A DNA stretch of 64,000 nt from Lewinellaceae bacterium (GTDB lineage Bacteria; Bacteroidota; Bacteroidia; Chitinophagales; Saprospiraceae), in NCBI GenBank assembly GCA_016708875.1, contig JADJFA010000014.1:77245-141244 (forward strand), given 5' to 3'. Both the position numbers and the translations under genes were made by a program. Positions 47,246 to 57,911 of this stretch are shown here, in pieces. Positions within the stretch are counted from its first letter, which is position 1; the number at the start of each line of letters is the position of its first letter. Below the pieces are notes generated by a model. It was not told the origin of the DNA, did not search any database, and was given only the letters and a program-made list of their open reading frames with translations.

Positions 47246-48133
47246 ATGAAGCAGCAACCATTTTTTCTTTCATCCTTGTTGGTCGTTCATTCGTTCAACT
47301 TAATTGCCCAGCCCAATAAATATGAGGGCCTCTTTGGAAGGTCGAGAGACCAGACACATGAAATCAGAAGAGAAAGCAACTACCGTGATTCACCCAATGG
47401 CGATGTCAATATCTACGCCGTAGTAGTCGGTGTGGGTGAATATACTGCCATGCCGCCGCTCCGGTATACTAGTGACGATGCCCGTCTTTTCTATACCCAC
47501 CTGCAAAGCGAACAAGGCGGTGCGTTGCCAGAGAACCAAATCGTGCTCCTTTTGGAACAAGATGCCACGCACCGCAACGTCAGCCAGGCACTGCGCCTGA
47601 TGTCGCAAAGGGCCGACGCGAATGATGTGATCATATTTTACTTTAGCGGTCACGGATTGAGCCAGTCCTTCCTGCCCATAGACTTTGATGGTTTCCGGAA
47701 CCAACTCGGCCATAATGACGTGTTCCGAATCCTCCAGAAAAGTCGGGCACAGCACAAGCTCTGCATCGCCGATGCATGCCATAGCGGCGGTCTGGATTAC
47801 ACCGCCGATTTGGCGAGCAAGGGATATGTTTCTTCTGCTACAAGTACCATATATCAGGAATATTCCCAAGCCCATAGTGGCATCGCTTTGCTGATGTCTT
47901 CAAGCGCTGGAGAAGCCTCCCTCGAAGATCGTTCGCTCCGCCAAGGCGTATTCACCCACTTCCTGTTGCGCGGAATGAGCGGTACAGCCGACTACAACTT
48001 TGACGGCATAGTGAACATCAAAGAATTGTTCCACTACGTTTCCCACAAAGTGAAAGAGTACACGTACGGCGCGCAATCACCTTGGCTTACAGGCGATTAT
48101 GACGATGATATGCCCGTGTCAATCGGGGAATAA
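47246..48133 (+). CDS. Exported caspase-like (C14) protease
   Basis: A 295-residue protein with a signal peptide (to NLIAQ) and a single caspase-fold domain (about 55-270). The catalytic dyad is intact: His136 in YFSGHG and Cys178 in DACHSG. It also has the first-strand motif YAVVVGVGEY. Metacaspase-type enzymes cut after Arg or Lys, but the specificity pocket cannot be judged here. There is no T9SS sorting domain, so it probably remains in the periplasm. Its last 37 bases overlap the 3' end of the convergent GSCFA gene. Confidence 0.9.
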   Translation: MKQQPFFLSSLLVVHSFNLIAQPNKYEGLFGRSRDQTHEIRRESNYRDSPNGDVNIYAVVVGVGEYTAMPPLRYTSDDARLFYTHLQSEQGGALPENQIVLLLEQDATHRNVSQALRLMSQRADANDVIIFYFSGHGLSQSFLPIDFDGFRNQLGHNDVFRILQKSRAQHKLCIADACHSGGLDYTADLASKGYVSSATSTIYQEYSQAHSGIALLMSSSAGEASLEDRSLRQGVFTHFLLRGMSGTADYNFDGIVNIKELFHYVSHKVKEYTYGAQSPWLTGDYDDDMPVSIGE

Positions 48134-49110
48134 AACGCCGCTTCCTCCTTTAAAAAATCCAGGCCCGGCATTTCCAGTTTCAATGCGGCGATGGCTTCCC
48201 GCTGCATCTGCACAAATGCACGGTGTTGGGCAGTATTGGGATGAAAGGGGCGGTGTTGGGCAGCGGCCCGGATTTTCTCAATGCGTTCGTTGAGTTTGCG
48301 GGTCTTTTCAGAGAAAAAAGTGTCGGAGAAAAATTGCCAAACATAGTCCACAGCCACCTCCGAGGGGTGAAGCATGTCGGCGGCATAAAAGCGGTAATCG
48401 CGCAGGTCGTCTAGTAAAAGTTCGTAGGCAGGGAAGTAATGCGCGTACTCAAGTTGGGTGCAAATCTCTTCGCAGGCCAATATAAGGGCTGCTTTGCTGC
48501 GTTGGTTTTCAATCAAGCCGTTGCGGATGTGCCGAACAGGACTAACCGTCAGGATAACATTGAAGTGTGGCACGCCTTTGAGGTGTGCCACACTTTTTAT
48601 TGCCGAAACCGTTCGTTCCACAATTTCAGCAACTGATAGCCTACGTTGTTCAAAAAGTGAAGCGGGCATTTTGTGGTTGTTGGCCACCACTTTACCCGTT
48701 TCTCGCAACGTAAAAACATCCGAAGTGCCAAAGGTCAGCAGCAGGAAGTCGGTCTTTTTCAGCTGTTCTGCTGCAACGCGGTAAGCAGTGTTGATGCCTT
48801 CCAAAGCTTCGTTTTTGTCGGGTTTGGAAAAACGCCCGTGGTGCTCCCAACTGTGCCAAAGGCCGGCGTTTTCGAAGAGTTCATTTTCTGTAAATAATTG
48901 ATTTCCAGCAACAATCCTGTCCAAACACTGCGCCATCGAAATCGGGTTGTATACGATTCCGAAAGGGTTGGTGTGGATGTTGAACTTACGTTCCAGAAGT
49001 TTTTGGCCGATGTGCTCGGTGAAGCAGGAGCCGAGGAGGAAGAGGTGGTGGGGATGGGTGATTTGGAAGGGGGAACTGGCGGGGACTAGGGTGGTTCGGA
49101 AGATGGGCAT
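48097..49110 (-). CDS. GSCFA-domain protein, SGNH-hydrolase-like
   Basis: A 337-residue cytosolic protein of the GSCFA family, named for the motif seen here as LLGSCFTEHIG (Ser28). Other family blocks are TNPFGIVYNP, LLTFGTSDVF and VSPVRHIRNG, and the SGNH-type Asp/His near the end (DMLHPSEVAVDYVW). The family resembles GDSL/SGNH esterases, but its substrate is not known. It overlaps the caspase-like gene tail to tail by 37 bases. Confidence 0.9.
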   Translation of the reverse strand: MPIFRTTLVPASSPFQITHPHHLFLLGSCFTEHIGQKLLERKFNIHTNPFGIVYNPISMAQCLDRIVAGNQLFTENELFENAGLWHSWEHHGRFSKPDKNEALEGINTAYRVAAEQLKKTDFLLLTFGTSDVFTLRETGKVVANNHKMPASLFEQRRLSVAEIVERTVSAIKSVAHLKGVPHFNVILTVSPVRHIRNGLIENQRSKAALILACEEICTQLEYAHYFPAYELLLDDLRDYRFYAADMLHPSEVAVDYVWQFFSDTFFSEKTRKLNERIEKIRAAAQHRPFHPNTAQHRAFVQMQREAIAALKLEMPGLDFLKEEAAFYSPIDTGISSS

Positions 49111-49454
49111 GGCTTTAAGTATAGCGATTCAGAAAGCAAATTACCGACTTTTTTATGCCCAAGTGCCCCAAACGTTAAATCTTTATTCACAGGATTGTTT
49201 TGTTAGAAAGTTAATTTACTTTGGTATCGGTTTTGCCTAGATCTTTCTTCAATCATGCATGAGGGCAATGCCAGTCCCGAGTCCTCGGGACTTTTAATCC
49301 TTTTTACCAGCCATAATTTTAAAGAAGGCGGGTTGTTCAACTTTAATCGCGCTTTAATCCAGACACTTACTTGTAGCAGTTTTGTGAAAAGTTTTGTCAG
49401 TCGGCAACGGCTGGCAGTAATTCTTTTTATCATTTACTAACCAAGGTTTTCAAC
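49111..49454. other. Spacer between GSCFA and beta-helix genes
   Basis: About 345 bases between divergently oriented genes. It contains a short hairpin with T run (49273-49296) and no convincing gene. Confidence 0.5.
49273..49296 (+). terminator. Terminator-like hairpin
   Basis: AGTCCCGA/TCGGGACT (49273-49280, 49285-49292) around GTCC, followed by TTTT. It does not follow any recognised plus-strand gene, so it could be a leader attenuator or end of a small RNA. Confidence 0.4.
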
Positions 49455-52250
49455 ATGAAAAACACAACTCTTCAAAGATTCAATCTACGCCAAAACTTTA
49501 TCACCTCCCTTAAAACTCTTTTCTTCGCCTTTTTGCTCTTGCTAACTTACTCGCTTGGTGGTCGCAGCATTTTTTTAAAAGAAGAGAGCAAGTCCCGTTT
49601 GGAGATGTATGCAGAATCACATCACAATCCTAACCTGCATAATGTTGGCGGATTACATGATCCTTGCGATGGAATAATGCTTACGCTGACAGATCCCAGC
49701 GCAACCGACATCAACAATCTTCCATCCTCAGTTTCTGCTTTTAAAGTGGTGGGTGACATTTATATAAATCCTGGTGAGACACTCACTTTGACGAATAAAA
49801 CGGTGAAGATGTTGTCACCTTCAGGAACCATATACCTCTTTGGAGATCCAAATAACACTTCCAATAATGGCAAGATTTACCTTGAGAACACAATTATAGA
49901 AGGTTGTGATCAAATGTGGGGCGGGATAGATCCTACCGACCACTGCGTCATTTCAATTACAGAAAATTCGCAGGTGAACGATATGCGCTATGGTATAATT
50001 CTACGTGAATATGGCATATATACATTTACAGGCAGTTCGTTCTTAAGGAACTATCTTGCTGTGGATGCTACCAACAAAGCTATGTTGCTGGATTATATTT
50101 TTACTTTGACATGCTATGAAAATACTATTGACGGTTCTGGCTTAAAACCATGGAATGGACAAAACATTGGCGCTCAAGCCATTCGAGGTTTTCAATTCAA
50201 AGAGGCGAAAAACACACCTGGCAGACCTATCAAAGTTGGGCAAATGGGGCAAATCCAAAACACGTTCCAAAACTGCCAGACAGGAGTATATGCTGAAAAA
50301 TCCGATTTCGACATTGAAAATACTCGCTTCTTAGGCGGAATGGGGCGAGCCATAGATATCATTTCCAGCGTAAGACACACCATTCATCATTGTACGTTTG
50401 ATTACTGTGTGCTAGGCATTGCCTTAAACAACAGTTATTATCAAGTGCTTGACAACCATTTCAATCATGTAGGCTATTGCGTGGCTGCCAGACATAGCCG
50501 CAAGCACGGTGCCGATTTGCCTACAATAAGCAGGAATGAGGTTAATGGCGCGAATGACGGTTTTCTTTTATTCTTCAACGACAACTCCAACCCGCAGATA
50601 ACCGACAACACCGACATTGAAAATATGGGCGGCACTGGAATAGCAATATATGATCTAGATAAGGCGATGCCTAACCGTTCTACTGTCAGTGGCAACAGTC
50701 TAATTTTGAAAAGTGGATTTGGAACGCCTGCTGCGGGCACTGGCAGCGAAAGGGGCATTTTGATTTTAGGTACTCAAAAAGCCAGCGTTTGCGACAACAG
50801 GATTGAATACGACGGAGAGGGGCTTGACTTCGGCGCAGAGGCTTGGGTTAGTACCAACAGTATTGTTACGAACAACGACTACGTTCAAACAGGTTCTACA
50901 CCCACACTTGGCAGTGGCACTCGAGCCGTCTATTTCGACCAGTCCAAGTTTGATTGCAACTACTATACCGGCAACGAAACCGCCTTACACCTCTTAGGCC
51001 CTTGCACCAATACGGACATTGCTACCCAGCACTTTGTCGGCCCGCATGCAGTGGGGCTTTTTTACCAGAATGCCAGCACTAAGCAGCAGATACACGCAGG
51101 GAATGCTTGGGAGTACTCGCCGGGAGGCGGGCAATTTGCCGCGTTAGGAGTTGGCATTGATCCAGATTTCAATCTTTATAAGATAAACTGCAACGATGGT
51201 GTTCAATTTTGCCCCTTAGGAAGTGTAACTCCTCTAGTTTGGTTTTTAGATGTAGCAGATGGGAATGCGGAAACATGCGATCATTCAACACTGGATTGCA
51301 CACTCCCACCCCCACTCTTTTCACCAACCTCACCAGCATACGGAGAGGAGGCGATGATTGCCAAAATCATGAAGGGGCAATTAAATTTCCCAAACTACAC
51401 AGAATGCTTGGACTGGGTCTCCTCCCAGCAAGCATTGAGTTGGATAGTTCGCCACAACCTTCAGAATGCTTCAACTTACAGCAATTATTGGTCACAAAAT
51501 GCAAACACCAGCGCAGGCAAGTTAGCACAATTAGAGGCAGATGCTATTACTTGGGAACAGGGGCAGGTCGGTTTGGAAACACAAATAACTTCCGTTTGGG
51601 CTGACATTCAGCAATTATCTGCCAATAGCTCACTTAGTCCTGCTCAGTTGGCTGTGTTGATGCAACGGTATCAGGATTTGGACAGCCTGAGAGCAATGGA
51701 AAAGGCCGCTCAATTGGCCTTTGTTGTGCATTACCGTACTGTTAGTGCAGCACTTCCAGCCAGTCATATTTTTGAAGAAAATCAAAAGAATGCCAACCTT
51801 ATCTTGTGCGACCTCTACGCCCGTGAAGCATTTGAGTGTACACCAAGTGAGTTGGATACCTTGCGCTCCATTGCGGTCCAATGCCCCCTTGAAGGCGGCG
51901 GAGCAGTGCTGCAAGCAAGAGGTCTGTTGGAGCTAATCGTTCACGAATATTATAATACAGGGTCAGACTGCTTAAACACACATGAACGAAACGGACGGAA
52001 GCCGGATACCATAGCTGAAGTTCAAATATCCCCCAACCCGAGTGATGGCACATTTCACCTAATATCACCGATAAACGGCAGAACCCACTTAAGGCTTTTT
52101 GATATAACCGGACGAATTGTTTGGAGTAAAATAGTGGAGGGTCCCGAAGTGTATTTTACCACGACCAATGTACCATCCGGGTGCTATTTCCTTGATGTTC
52201 GAGATTCTCAAAACGGCGAATTGGCTATCAAACGTTTGATAATCCACTAA
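49455..52250 (+). CDS. Secreted right-handed beta-helix protein with T9SS sorting domain
   Basis: A 931-residue protein. After an unusually long N-terminus with a hydrophobic stretch (about 22-36), residues 100-600 have the pattern of a right-handed parallel beta-helix (repeated N-x-I/F strands such as ITDNTDIENMGGTGIAIYD). Residues 650-830 form a mostly helical region, and 850-931 a type A sorting domain (VQISPNPSDGTFHL, VPSGCYFLDVRD). Beta-helix proteins often bind or cut polysaccharides, but no catalytic residues can be assigned. Confidence 0.82.
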   Translation: MKNTTLQRFNLRQNFITSLKTLFFAFLLLLTYSLGGRSIFLKEESKSRLEMYAESHHNPNLHNVGGLHDPCDGIMLTLTDPSATDINNLPSSVSAFKVVGDIYINPGETLTLTNKTVKMLSPSGTIYLFGDPNNTSNNGKIYLENTIIEGCDQMWGGIDPTDHCVISITENSQVNDMRYGIILREYGIYTFTGSSFLRNYLAVDATNKAMLLDYIFTLTCYENTIDGSGLKPWNGQNIGAQAIRGFQFKEAKNTPGRPIKVGQMGQIQNTFQNCQTGVYAEKSDFDIENTRFLGGMGRAIDIISSVRHTIHHCTFDYCVLGIALNNSYYQVLDNHFNHVGYCVAARHSRKHGADLPTISRNEVNGANDGFLLFFNDNSNPQITDNTDIENMGGTGIAIYDLDKAMPNRSTVSGNSLILKSGFGTPAAGTGSERGILILGTQKASVCDNRIEYDGEGLDFGAEAWVSTNSIVTNNDYVQTGSTPTLGSGTRAVYFDQSKFDCNYYTGNETALHLLGPCTNTDIATQHFVGPHAVGLFYQNASTKQQIHAGNAWEYSPGGGQFAALGVGIDPDFNLYKINCNDGVQFCPLGSVTPLVWFLDVADGNAETCDHSTLDCTLPPPLFSPTSPAYGEEAMIAKIMKGQLNFPNYTECLDWVSSQQALSWIVRHNLQNASTYSNYWSQNANTSAGKLAQLEADAITWEQGQVGLETQITSVWADIQQLSANSSLSPAQLAVLMQRYQDLDSLRAMEKAAQLAFVVHYRTVSAALPASHIFEENQKNANLILCDLYAREAFECTPSELDTLRSIAVQCPLEGGGAVLQARGLLELIVHEYYNTGSDCLNTHERNGRKPDTIAEVQISPNPSDGTFHLISPINGRTHLRLFDITGRIVWSKIVEGPEVYFTTTNVPSGCYFLDVRDSQNGELAIKRLIIH

Positions 52251-52269
52251 TTTTTTCCTGATCCCCCTT

Positions 52270-52300
52270 ACTCCTAAGTGCTCATGTGGCACTTGGGAGT
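52270..52300 (+). terminator. Hairpin after the beta-helix gene
   Basis: A 12-bp stem with one mismatch (52270-52281 with 52289-52300, CTCC and GGAG at its base), 20 bases past the stop and without a T run. Confidence 0.45.
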
Positions 52301-52317
52301 ATTATATTTAATTGGAT

Positions 52318-53820
52318 ATGGCAAAGCAATTGTTTCTCTTTTTCCTGATCTCATTATGCCTCCATGACATAAATGGTCAAAATGACAGCCTAAGATATGA
52401 TTATAACTGGGTGCTTGGATACATGAGGATACCAGACAGCCCCTTCATTAACCTACTTGACTTTAACCACGCCCCTTTTGAAATACAAAAATTCCCAGTA
52501 ACCACTTGGCCGCTCCGATCTCCTTGCCCAATGTCTGATAAGGCTGGCGAACTGATTTTATTTGCAAATGGCTGTGAGATCTATGGGAAGGATGGAAATG
52601 TCTTAGTCAACGGGGAACAAATGACCCCGGATGTATGGGTTTATGATGGGTACTGCCCCAATTTCTACCCCGTCACTCAGTCGTTATTGATGCTTCCTGA
52701 CCCTGCCAAAGATTCTCTGTTCTATCTCTTCGCCATTGGTCATCGCCAAAGCACTGGAGCTGGTATACATGGTTGGGGGCTATATGCCAGTCGCTTATCG
52801 GAGAAAGAGGTTTTTGAAAAAAACATGATTGTATGTGCTGATTCTATTTTCCGAAGCCACCTAACAGCTTGTCGCCATGCCAATGGGCGTGACTGGTGGT
52901 TAGTGCTTAATAAAATAAAGTCCAATCAATATTACAAATACCTGCTCGACCCAACTGGCATCCACTTTTTTGATTTGCAAGCCATCGGCAGTCCAACTTC
53001 ATGGGAGGGAACTGCTACTGGGCAGTCGGCTTTTACGCCTGATGGCACTGGGTTTATCCACTACGACAATGTGACTGATATTTACGTCTATGACTTTGAC
53101 CGATGCTCTGGGGCATTATCCAATTTCCGTCATGTCAACATCGAAAACAACGAAGACACAGGTAACTCGCTGGGCGGCATGGCAATCTCGCCCAACTCGC
53201 GCTTTGCCTATACTTTCAACTATTTGTATTCCTATCAGATAGATTTGTATGCGCCTGACCTGCAAACCTCCGTAACTCAAGTGGCTTACTGGGACAGTAC
53301 TTATGTGAACAATGTTTGGCCAACGGTTTTTGGTAAGGCGGCCCTTGCTCCCGATGGGAAAATCTATTCTGCTGTGCCTGGTTCTAATCCATATCTTCAC
53401 GTCATCCACAACCCAGATGCAAAGGGCGATTCTTGCGATTTTGAGCAACATGGTATATTCTTGCCTTTTTCCTGGAACAACAATGACATCGTGAACTTCC
53501 CTAACTTCCGGCTCGGCAGGATGGAGGGAAGCGCTTGCGACACGGTCTATACTGGAACAAATGAAGTGGCTGGCGGAAAAAGTGAGGTAAAAATCTTCCC
53601 AAATCCCAACACCGGTACCTTCCAAATCCAACTTCCTTCGAGAAATGCCCCAGAGTGGAATATCGAAATATTTGACCTAAACGGTCGAAGCCGTTGGCAA
53701 TCAACATCCCTCAGCAACGATGTCCAAGTGTCAAGTTTGCCATCAGGTTTCTATACCCTCGTCTGTATTGATTCCCGAAACGGTCGCCGAATTACCGAGC
53801 GATTGATCATTCAGAATTAA
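52318..53820 (+). CDS. Secreted protein, T9SS cargo, paralogue 1
   Basis: A 500-residue protein. The ATG at 52318 begins a signal peptide (MAKQLFLFFLISLCLHDING). The middle is beta-rich and looks like a propeller, with phrases such as HANGRDWWLVLNKIKSNQYY, TPDGTGFIHYDNVTD and SPNSRFAYTFNYLYS. The end is a sorting domain (FPNPNTGTFQIQLP, LPSGFYTLVCID). It is closely related along its whole length to the next gene. Function unknown. Confidence 0.85.
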   Translation: MAKQLFLFFLISLCLHDINGQNDSLRYDYNWVLGYMRIPDSPFINLLDFNHAPFEIQKFPVTTWPLRSPCPMSDKAGELILFANGCEIYGKDGNVLVNGEQMTPDVWVYDGYCPNFYPVTQSLLMLPDPAKDSLFYLFAIGHRQSTGAGIHGWGLYASRLSEKEVFEKNMIVCADSIFRSHLTACRHANGRDWWLVLNKIKSNQYYKYLLDPTGIHFFDLQAIGSPTSWEGTATGQSAFTPDGTGFIHYDNVTDIYVYDFDRCSGALSNFRHVNIENNEDTGNSLGGMAISPNSRFAYTFNYLYSYQIDLYAPDLQTSVTQVAYWDSTYVNNVWPTVFGKAALAPDGKIYSAVPGSNPYLHVIHNPDAKGDSCDFEQHGIFLPFSWNNNDIVNFPNFRLGRMEGSACDTVYTGTNEVAGGKSEVKIFPNPNTGTFQIQLPSRNAPEWNIEIFDLNGRSRWQSTSLSNDVQVSSLPSGFYTLVCIDSRNGRRITERLIIQN

Positions 53821-53836
53821 GCACTTTCTTTTTCTC

Positions 53837-53870
53837 GCCCTCGTCATGCCATGCGCATGACGAGGGCTTG
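53837..53870 (+). terminator. Terminator between the two paralogues
   Basis: A perfect 12-bp stem (53837-53848 with 53856-53867, core GCCCTCGTCATG), loop of 7, with a modest T content after it. Confidence 0.7.
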
Positions 53871-53891
53871 TCTGATTTTCAAAACCCGGCC

Positions 53892-55399
53892 ATGCGCATT
53901 CTGCTTATTATTTCGCTCTGCTTCAATTCCATTTTCATTTTCTGCCAAATACCCGATGCCAAACGCGATTTCCAATGGCTAATTGGTTATAGGGATTCTG
54001 TGGATAAGACAGTAATAAATCTGTTTGATTTTAGTACGCTTCCATTGTCTATCCAACCTTTTTCAATCTCCAATGGATATCTTCCACTACGGAGTGGCGT
54101 AACAATTTGTGATACTACTGGGAATCTTCTTATTTACTCAAGCGGTTGTGATGTCTTTGATGGTCAATTACAAGCACTCACAAACGGAACGCATATTACA
54201 CCAAATGATTGGGTTTACGCTGGCTATTGCCCAGACTACTATCCTTTCACTCAATCGTGGCTCATACTTCCAGACCCTGTCAAGGACTCACTGTTTTATC
54301 TCTTAGTCATCGGTCACCACCAAAGTACGGGTGATGGAATCCATGCCTGGGGGCTATACGCCAGCCATTTATCAAACCAAGAAGTATTCGAGAAAAATAA
54401 GCTCATCTGTGCAGATTCTATTTTTGGAGGTCACCTCACTACCTGCCGCCATGCCAACGGGCGAGATTGGTGGCTCGTGCTGAACAAGATCAAAACAAAC
54501 CAGTATTACAAGTATCTGCTCTCCCCATTAGGGATCCATTTTGTTGACTTGCAAACGATTGGGATGCCCACTGATTGGTACGGTTCAGGTACTGGCCAGT
54601 CGGCATTCTCACCAGACGGCAGCAAATTTATACACTATGATAACGTGACTGACATGTTCTTTTTTGACTTTGATAGGTGTTCAGGGATTTTGTCCAACTT
54701 CCGCCAGGTAACTATCGAACATAACGAGGACTCGGGAAACTCACAAGGTGGCATGGCCATCTCACCTAACTCGCGCTTTGCCTACACCTTTGGCTACCTT
54801 TACTCTTATCAAGTAGACTTGCAGGCAAATGACCTTCAAGCCTCTGTCACACAAGTAGCCTATTGGGACAGCACTTTTGTCGGCTCGTTCAAGACTACAT
54901 TTGGAAAAGCCGCGTCCGCACCTGATGGGAAGATTTACGCCGCAGTTCCAGGAGGCAATCCATATATGCACATCATCCACAACCCTAATGCTAAGGGGGA
55001 TTCCTGTCAATTCGAACAGCATGGTTTGTTTTTGCCTTACTCATGGAATACCAACACAATGCCCAATTTCCCCAACTTCCGGCTTGGCAGGATGGAGGGG
55101 AGTGTTTGCGACAAGGTCTATACTGGAACGAATGAAGTGGCTGGTGGAAAAAGTGAAATCAAAATCCTTCCGAACCCAAACAACGGAACTTTCCAAATTC
55201 AGCTGCCCACCGAGCACTATACCGACTGGAGCCTTGAAATAGTTGATTTGAACGGCCAAATCCGATGGCAATCAAAATGTGTCCGCAATCAAGTACACAT
55301 TAATGCTTCGCTGCCGCCGGGGTATACATCCTTGTCTGTACTGAATGCAACAGTGGCAAAAAAATGATCCAGCGATTTATTGTTCATACCAGGCAATGA
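53892..55399 (+). CDS. Secreted protein, T9SS cargo, paralogue 2; apparent frameshift at the end
   Basis: About 502 residues after correction. Signal peptide (MRILLIISLCFNSIFIFC) and the same beta-rich body as paralogue 1 (HANGRDWWLVLNKIKTNQYY). The sorting domain begins LPNPNNGTFQIQLP, but the frame slips in a G4 run (55319-55322). One more G restores LPPGVYILVCTE and the end MIQRFIVHTRQ at 55399; uncorrected, the gene ends at 55367 in an abnormal tail. The pair probably arose by tandem duplication. Confidence 0.83.
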
Positions 55400-55407
55400 T
55401 TCCATAA

Positions 55408-55436
55408 TTGGGTTCCCTGCAAATTTCCTACTTTTG
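55408..55436 (+). promoter_or_regulatory. Probable promoter before the 55457 gene
   Basis: TTG (55408-55410), 18 bases, then TACTTTTG (55429-55436). It lies 21 bases before the ATG. The spacer is slightly short. Confidence 0.5.
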
Positions 55437-55456
55437 CTCGCCCCCTTGCCCTACCC

Positions 55457-56786
55457 ATGGAATTTATCACCCGTCTTTTTGGAAATCAAAAAACAGCACA
55501 ACAGCCCGACATCCCGTTTGGCCGATTTTCTGATGCCTATAAAACGGATGCACAGCAACAGGCTTTCGATCGCTCACTCGAATCTTTCGAGCAGGGAGAG
55601 CATCTGAAAGCTTACCGGGATTTCCTTTTGTTCCTGAAAGACGAAGACGCCAGGGAACCTAACATCAGCTGGCAGGAAAACGAGGGCGAAATCCGCTTTG
55701 AACTTTGGCAAGGTTCGCAGCGCGTCATCGGTTTTGCAAACGCCGAAAAAGTAAAAGCCGAAAGCAAGGTGGCACGCGCCGACGACCTGAACGTAGGTTT
55801 TATGCGGCGGCTCATGGAGGCTAATTTCAACCTGAAATTCAGCCGGTTCGCACTGGATGCGGAAAACAATCTCAGTATCGTATTTGACACCCGCACGGTG
55901 GATGGCTCCCCGCTCAAAATCCTCCATGCTCTGCGCGAACTTGCCATTCACGCCGACAAACAAGACGACCTTTTGATCAGCGAATTCGCAGCACTCAGCC
56001 CAGCCTGAGGAGCGCAACCTTGGCAACATTTCTGAGGCTGAAAAAGAAATCAAGTACGCCTATATCCGCCGCTCCATCGAGTCCGTTTTCACTGAAATAG
56101 ATAAGGGCAAACCCGACCCCAACACCTACCCCGGCACCTACGCATACCTCCTGCTCGCACTGGCCTTTCGCTTGGATTATCTCGTTAAGCCAGAAGGATT
56201 TATGATGGATTTGCTTGAAAAAGTGTACGCCGTCTATTTCACCAAAAGCAACCTCAGTCCACAGGTGAAAGTGCAGCAAATTCGCCGCGAATTTCAAACC
56301 TTGCTTGATCGGCCAAAAGAGGAGTTTTTCAAGGAAATGTACCGTACGCGCAGCACTTTCGGCGCCAATCCTGCGGTGCCACATGGCACCCTGGCAAGTT
56401 TCATCAACGGCGAATTGGCCAACATGGAATGGCCATTGCAACAGGGCCATGATTCACTTGCATTGGCAGTAGCGCAGTATGTGGCCGGTTTTACGCTTTT
56501 CCACCAAGCCCCGCCTAAACCCGACCGGGAGTTTTTGCACCTGTTTTTTCAAATCACCGAATCCGCATTTTTCCGCGAACTGGGCTTCCAGATACCCTTT
56601 ACCGACGCAGAAGGACGCTTACAAAAAGTGGAAATCCTGAAAGCAATCAAAAAGATCGTGGACCGCAACCGGGCACAATACACCCGCCTCCGCCCAGACG
56701 TAAATCGCCTGGATTTTGCTTCTCATACGCTCTTTGGCAAGTCATTTTTATTGATGCTCAAGGACTTGGATTTGACGAAGGAGTAG
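55457..56786 (+). CDS. Unrecognised cytosolic protein; apparent frameshift
   Basis: The first frame (MEFITRLFGNQKTAQQPD) ends after FAALSPA; the second reads SQPEERNLGNISEAEKEIKYAYI and continues to LLMLKDLDLTKE. One extra C in a CCC run (55999-56001) accounts for the break. The corrected protein has 442 residues, with no signal peptide. The first half resembles an alpha/beta domain, the second is helical. I recognise no family. Confidence 0.72.
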
Positions 56787-56799
56787 TGAAATTCAAATG

Positions 56800-56873
56800 A
56801 ACCACATAAGGCACAAAAGAACACATAAGGTTGAAAAACGAGGCTTATGTGTCCTTTTGTGCCTTTTGTGGTT
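56800..56873. repeat. 30-bp hairpin of AACCACATAAGGCACAAAAG type
   Basis: Arms 56800-56829 and 56844-56873 pair over 30 bases with two mismatches and a 14-base loop. It fills the spacer before the DUF2279 gene, ending 18 bases before its ATG. Confidence 0.85.
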
Positions 56874-56890
56874 AAAAGAGACCCTTAAAT

Positions 56891-57904
56891 ATGTTCCTCC
56901 GTTTCTGTCTCCAAGTTCTGTTGTTATGCATATTTACATCTCCAGGTTTTGCCCAAAAACTGTTCTCCCTAACACCTTCCGACTCCCTTCATAAAGGCCG
57001 ACTCAGGGTTGGTATTGTAGCAGGTTCCGTTTTGTACAGCGCCTCAATGGTGGGGCTTTACAAGGCCTGGTATACAGATTATCCTGTGGGCAAGTTTCAC
57101 ACCTTCAATGATTTGCGTGAATGGAACCAAATGGACAAGATGGGCCATTGGCTCATGTCGTACAATGAAAGCCGCTGGGGATTCGGAATTGCAAAATGGA
57201 CCGGAATGCGCCCGCGAAAAGCGGCTTGGGCGGGTTTTGTAGGCGGACAACTGATCCAAACCTCACTTGAAATCTTTGACGGATTTTCGGAACAATGGGG
57301 CTGGTCCTGGAGCGATGTGGGTTTCAACGCGCTAGGTTCAGGTCTTTTTTTGGCACAAGAACTAAGTTGGCACGAGCAGCGTATCTCCATGAAAATGAGC
57401 GCCATGCCAGTTCGCTATCCCAATGAGCCTATATTTCCGGTTCATCCACAGGGCAGCGAAATCACTACCAGCTTGCAAAAACGCGCCGACGAACTATACG
57501 GCACTGGTCCCGTCAATTTGTTTTTGAAAAATTACAACACGCTTGTAGTCTGGGCATCGGTCAATCCGCGCTCCTTTCTTGGCGAGCGGGCCACCTGGTG
57601 CCCACGTTGGCTCAATCTCGCCCTGGGCATGGGGGCCGACAACGTTTTCGAGGGTTTTGGCTATCAATGGCAACAGGACAAATCCTGTATCGGGAATGAC
57701 TGCCTCACTTATCGCCTTGATCCACAGCGATTTCCACGAACCCGTCAGTTTTTTCTATCGCCCGATGTGGATCTTACACGCATTCCTGTAAAAGGGCGAT
57801 TTTGGAAAGCCCTGCTTTATACGGCCAACATTTTCAAGTTCCCTGCGCCCGCGCTGGAATGGAATAATAGGGGAGATGTGCGCTGGCATTGGGGGTATTT
57901 CTGA
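56891..57904 (+). CDS. DUF2279 envelope protein
   Basis: A 337-residue protein with a signal peptide (MFLRFCLQVLLLCIFTSPGFA). The body matches what I recall of DUF2279, predicted periplasmic proteins of Bacteroidota, with MDKMGHWLMSYNESRWG and EIFDGFSEQWGWSWSDVGFNALGSGLF. Several short hydrophobic helices may sit in or near the membrane. Biochemical role unknown. Confidence 0.8.
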   Translation: MFLRFCLQVLLLCIFTSPGFAQKLFSLTPSDSLHKGRLRVGIVAGSVLYSASMVGLYKAWYTDYPVGKFHTFNDLREWNQMDKMGHWLMSYNESRWGFGIAKWTGMRPRKAAWAGFVGGQLIQTSLEIFDGFSEQWGWSWSDVGFNALGSGLFLAQELSWHEQRISMKMSAMPVRYPNEPIFPVHPQGSEITTSLQKRADELYGTGPVNLFLKNYNTLVVWASVNPRSFLGERATWCPRWLNLALGMGADNVFEGFGYQWQQDKSCIGNDCLTYRLDPQRFPRTRQFFLSPDVDLTRIPVKGRFWKALLYTANIFKFPAPALEWNNRGDVRWHWGYF

Positions 57905-57911
57905 TCAAAAA

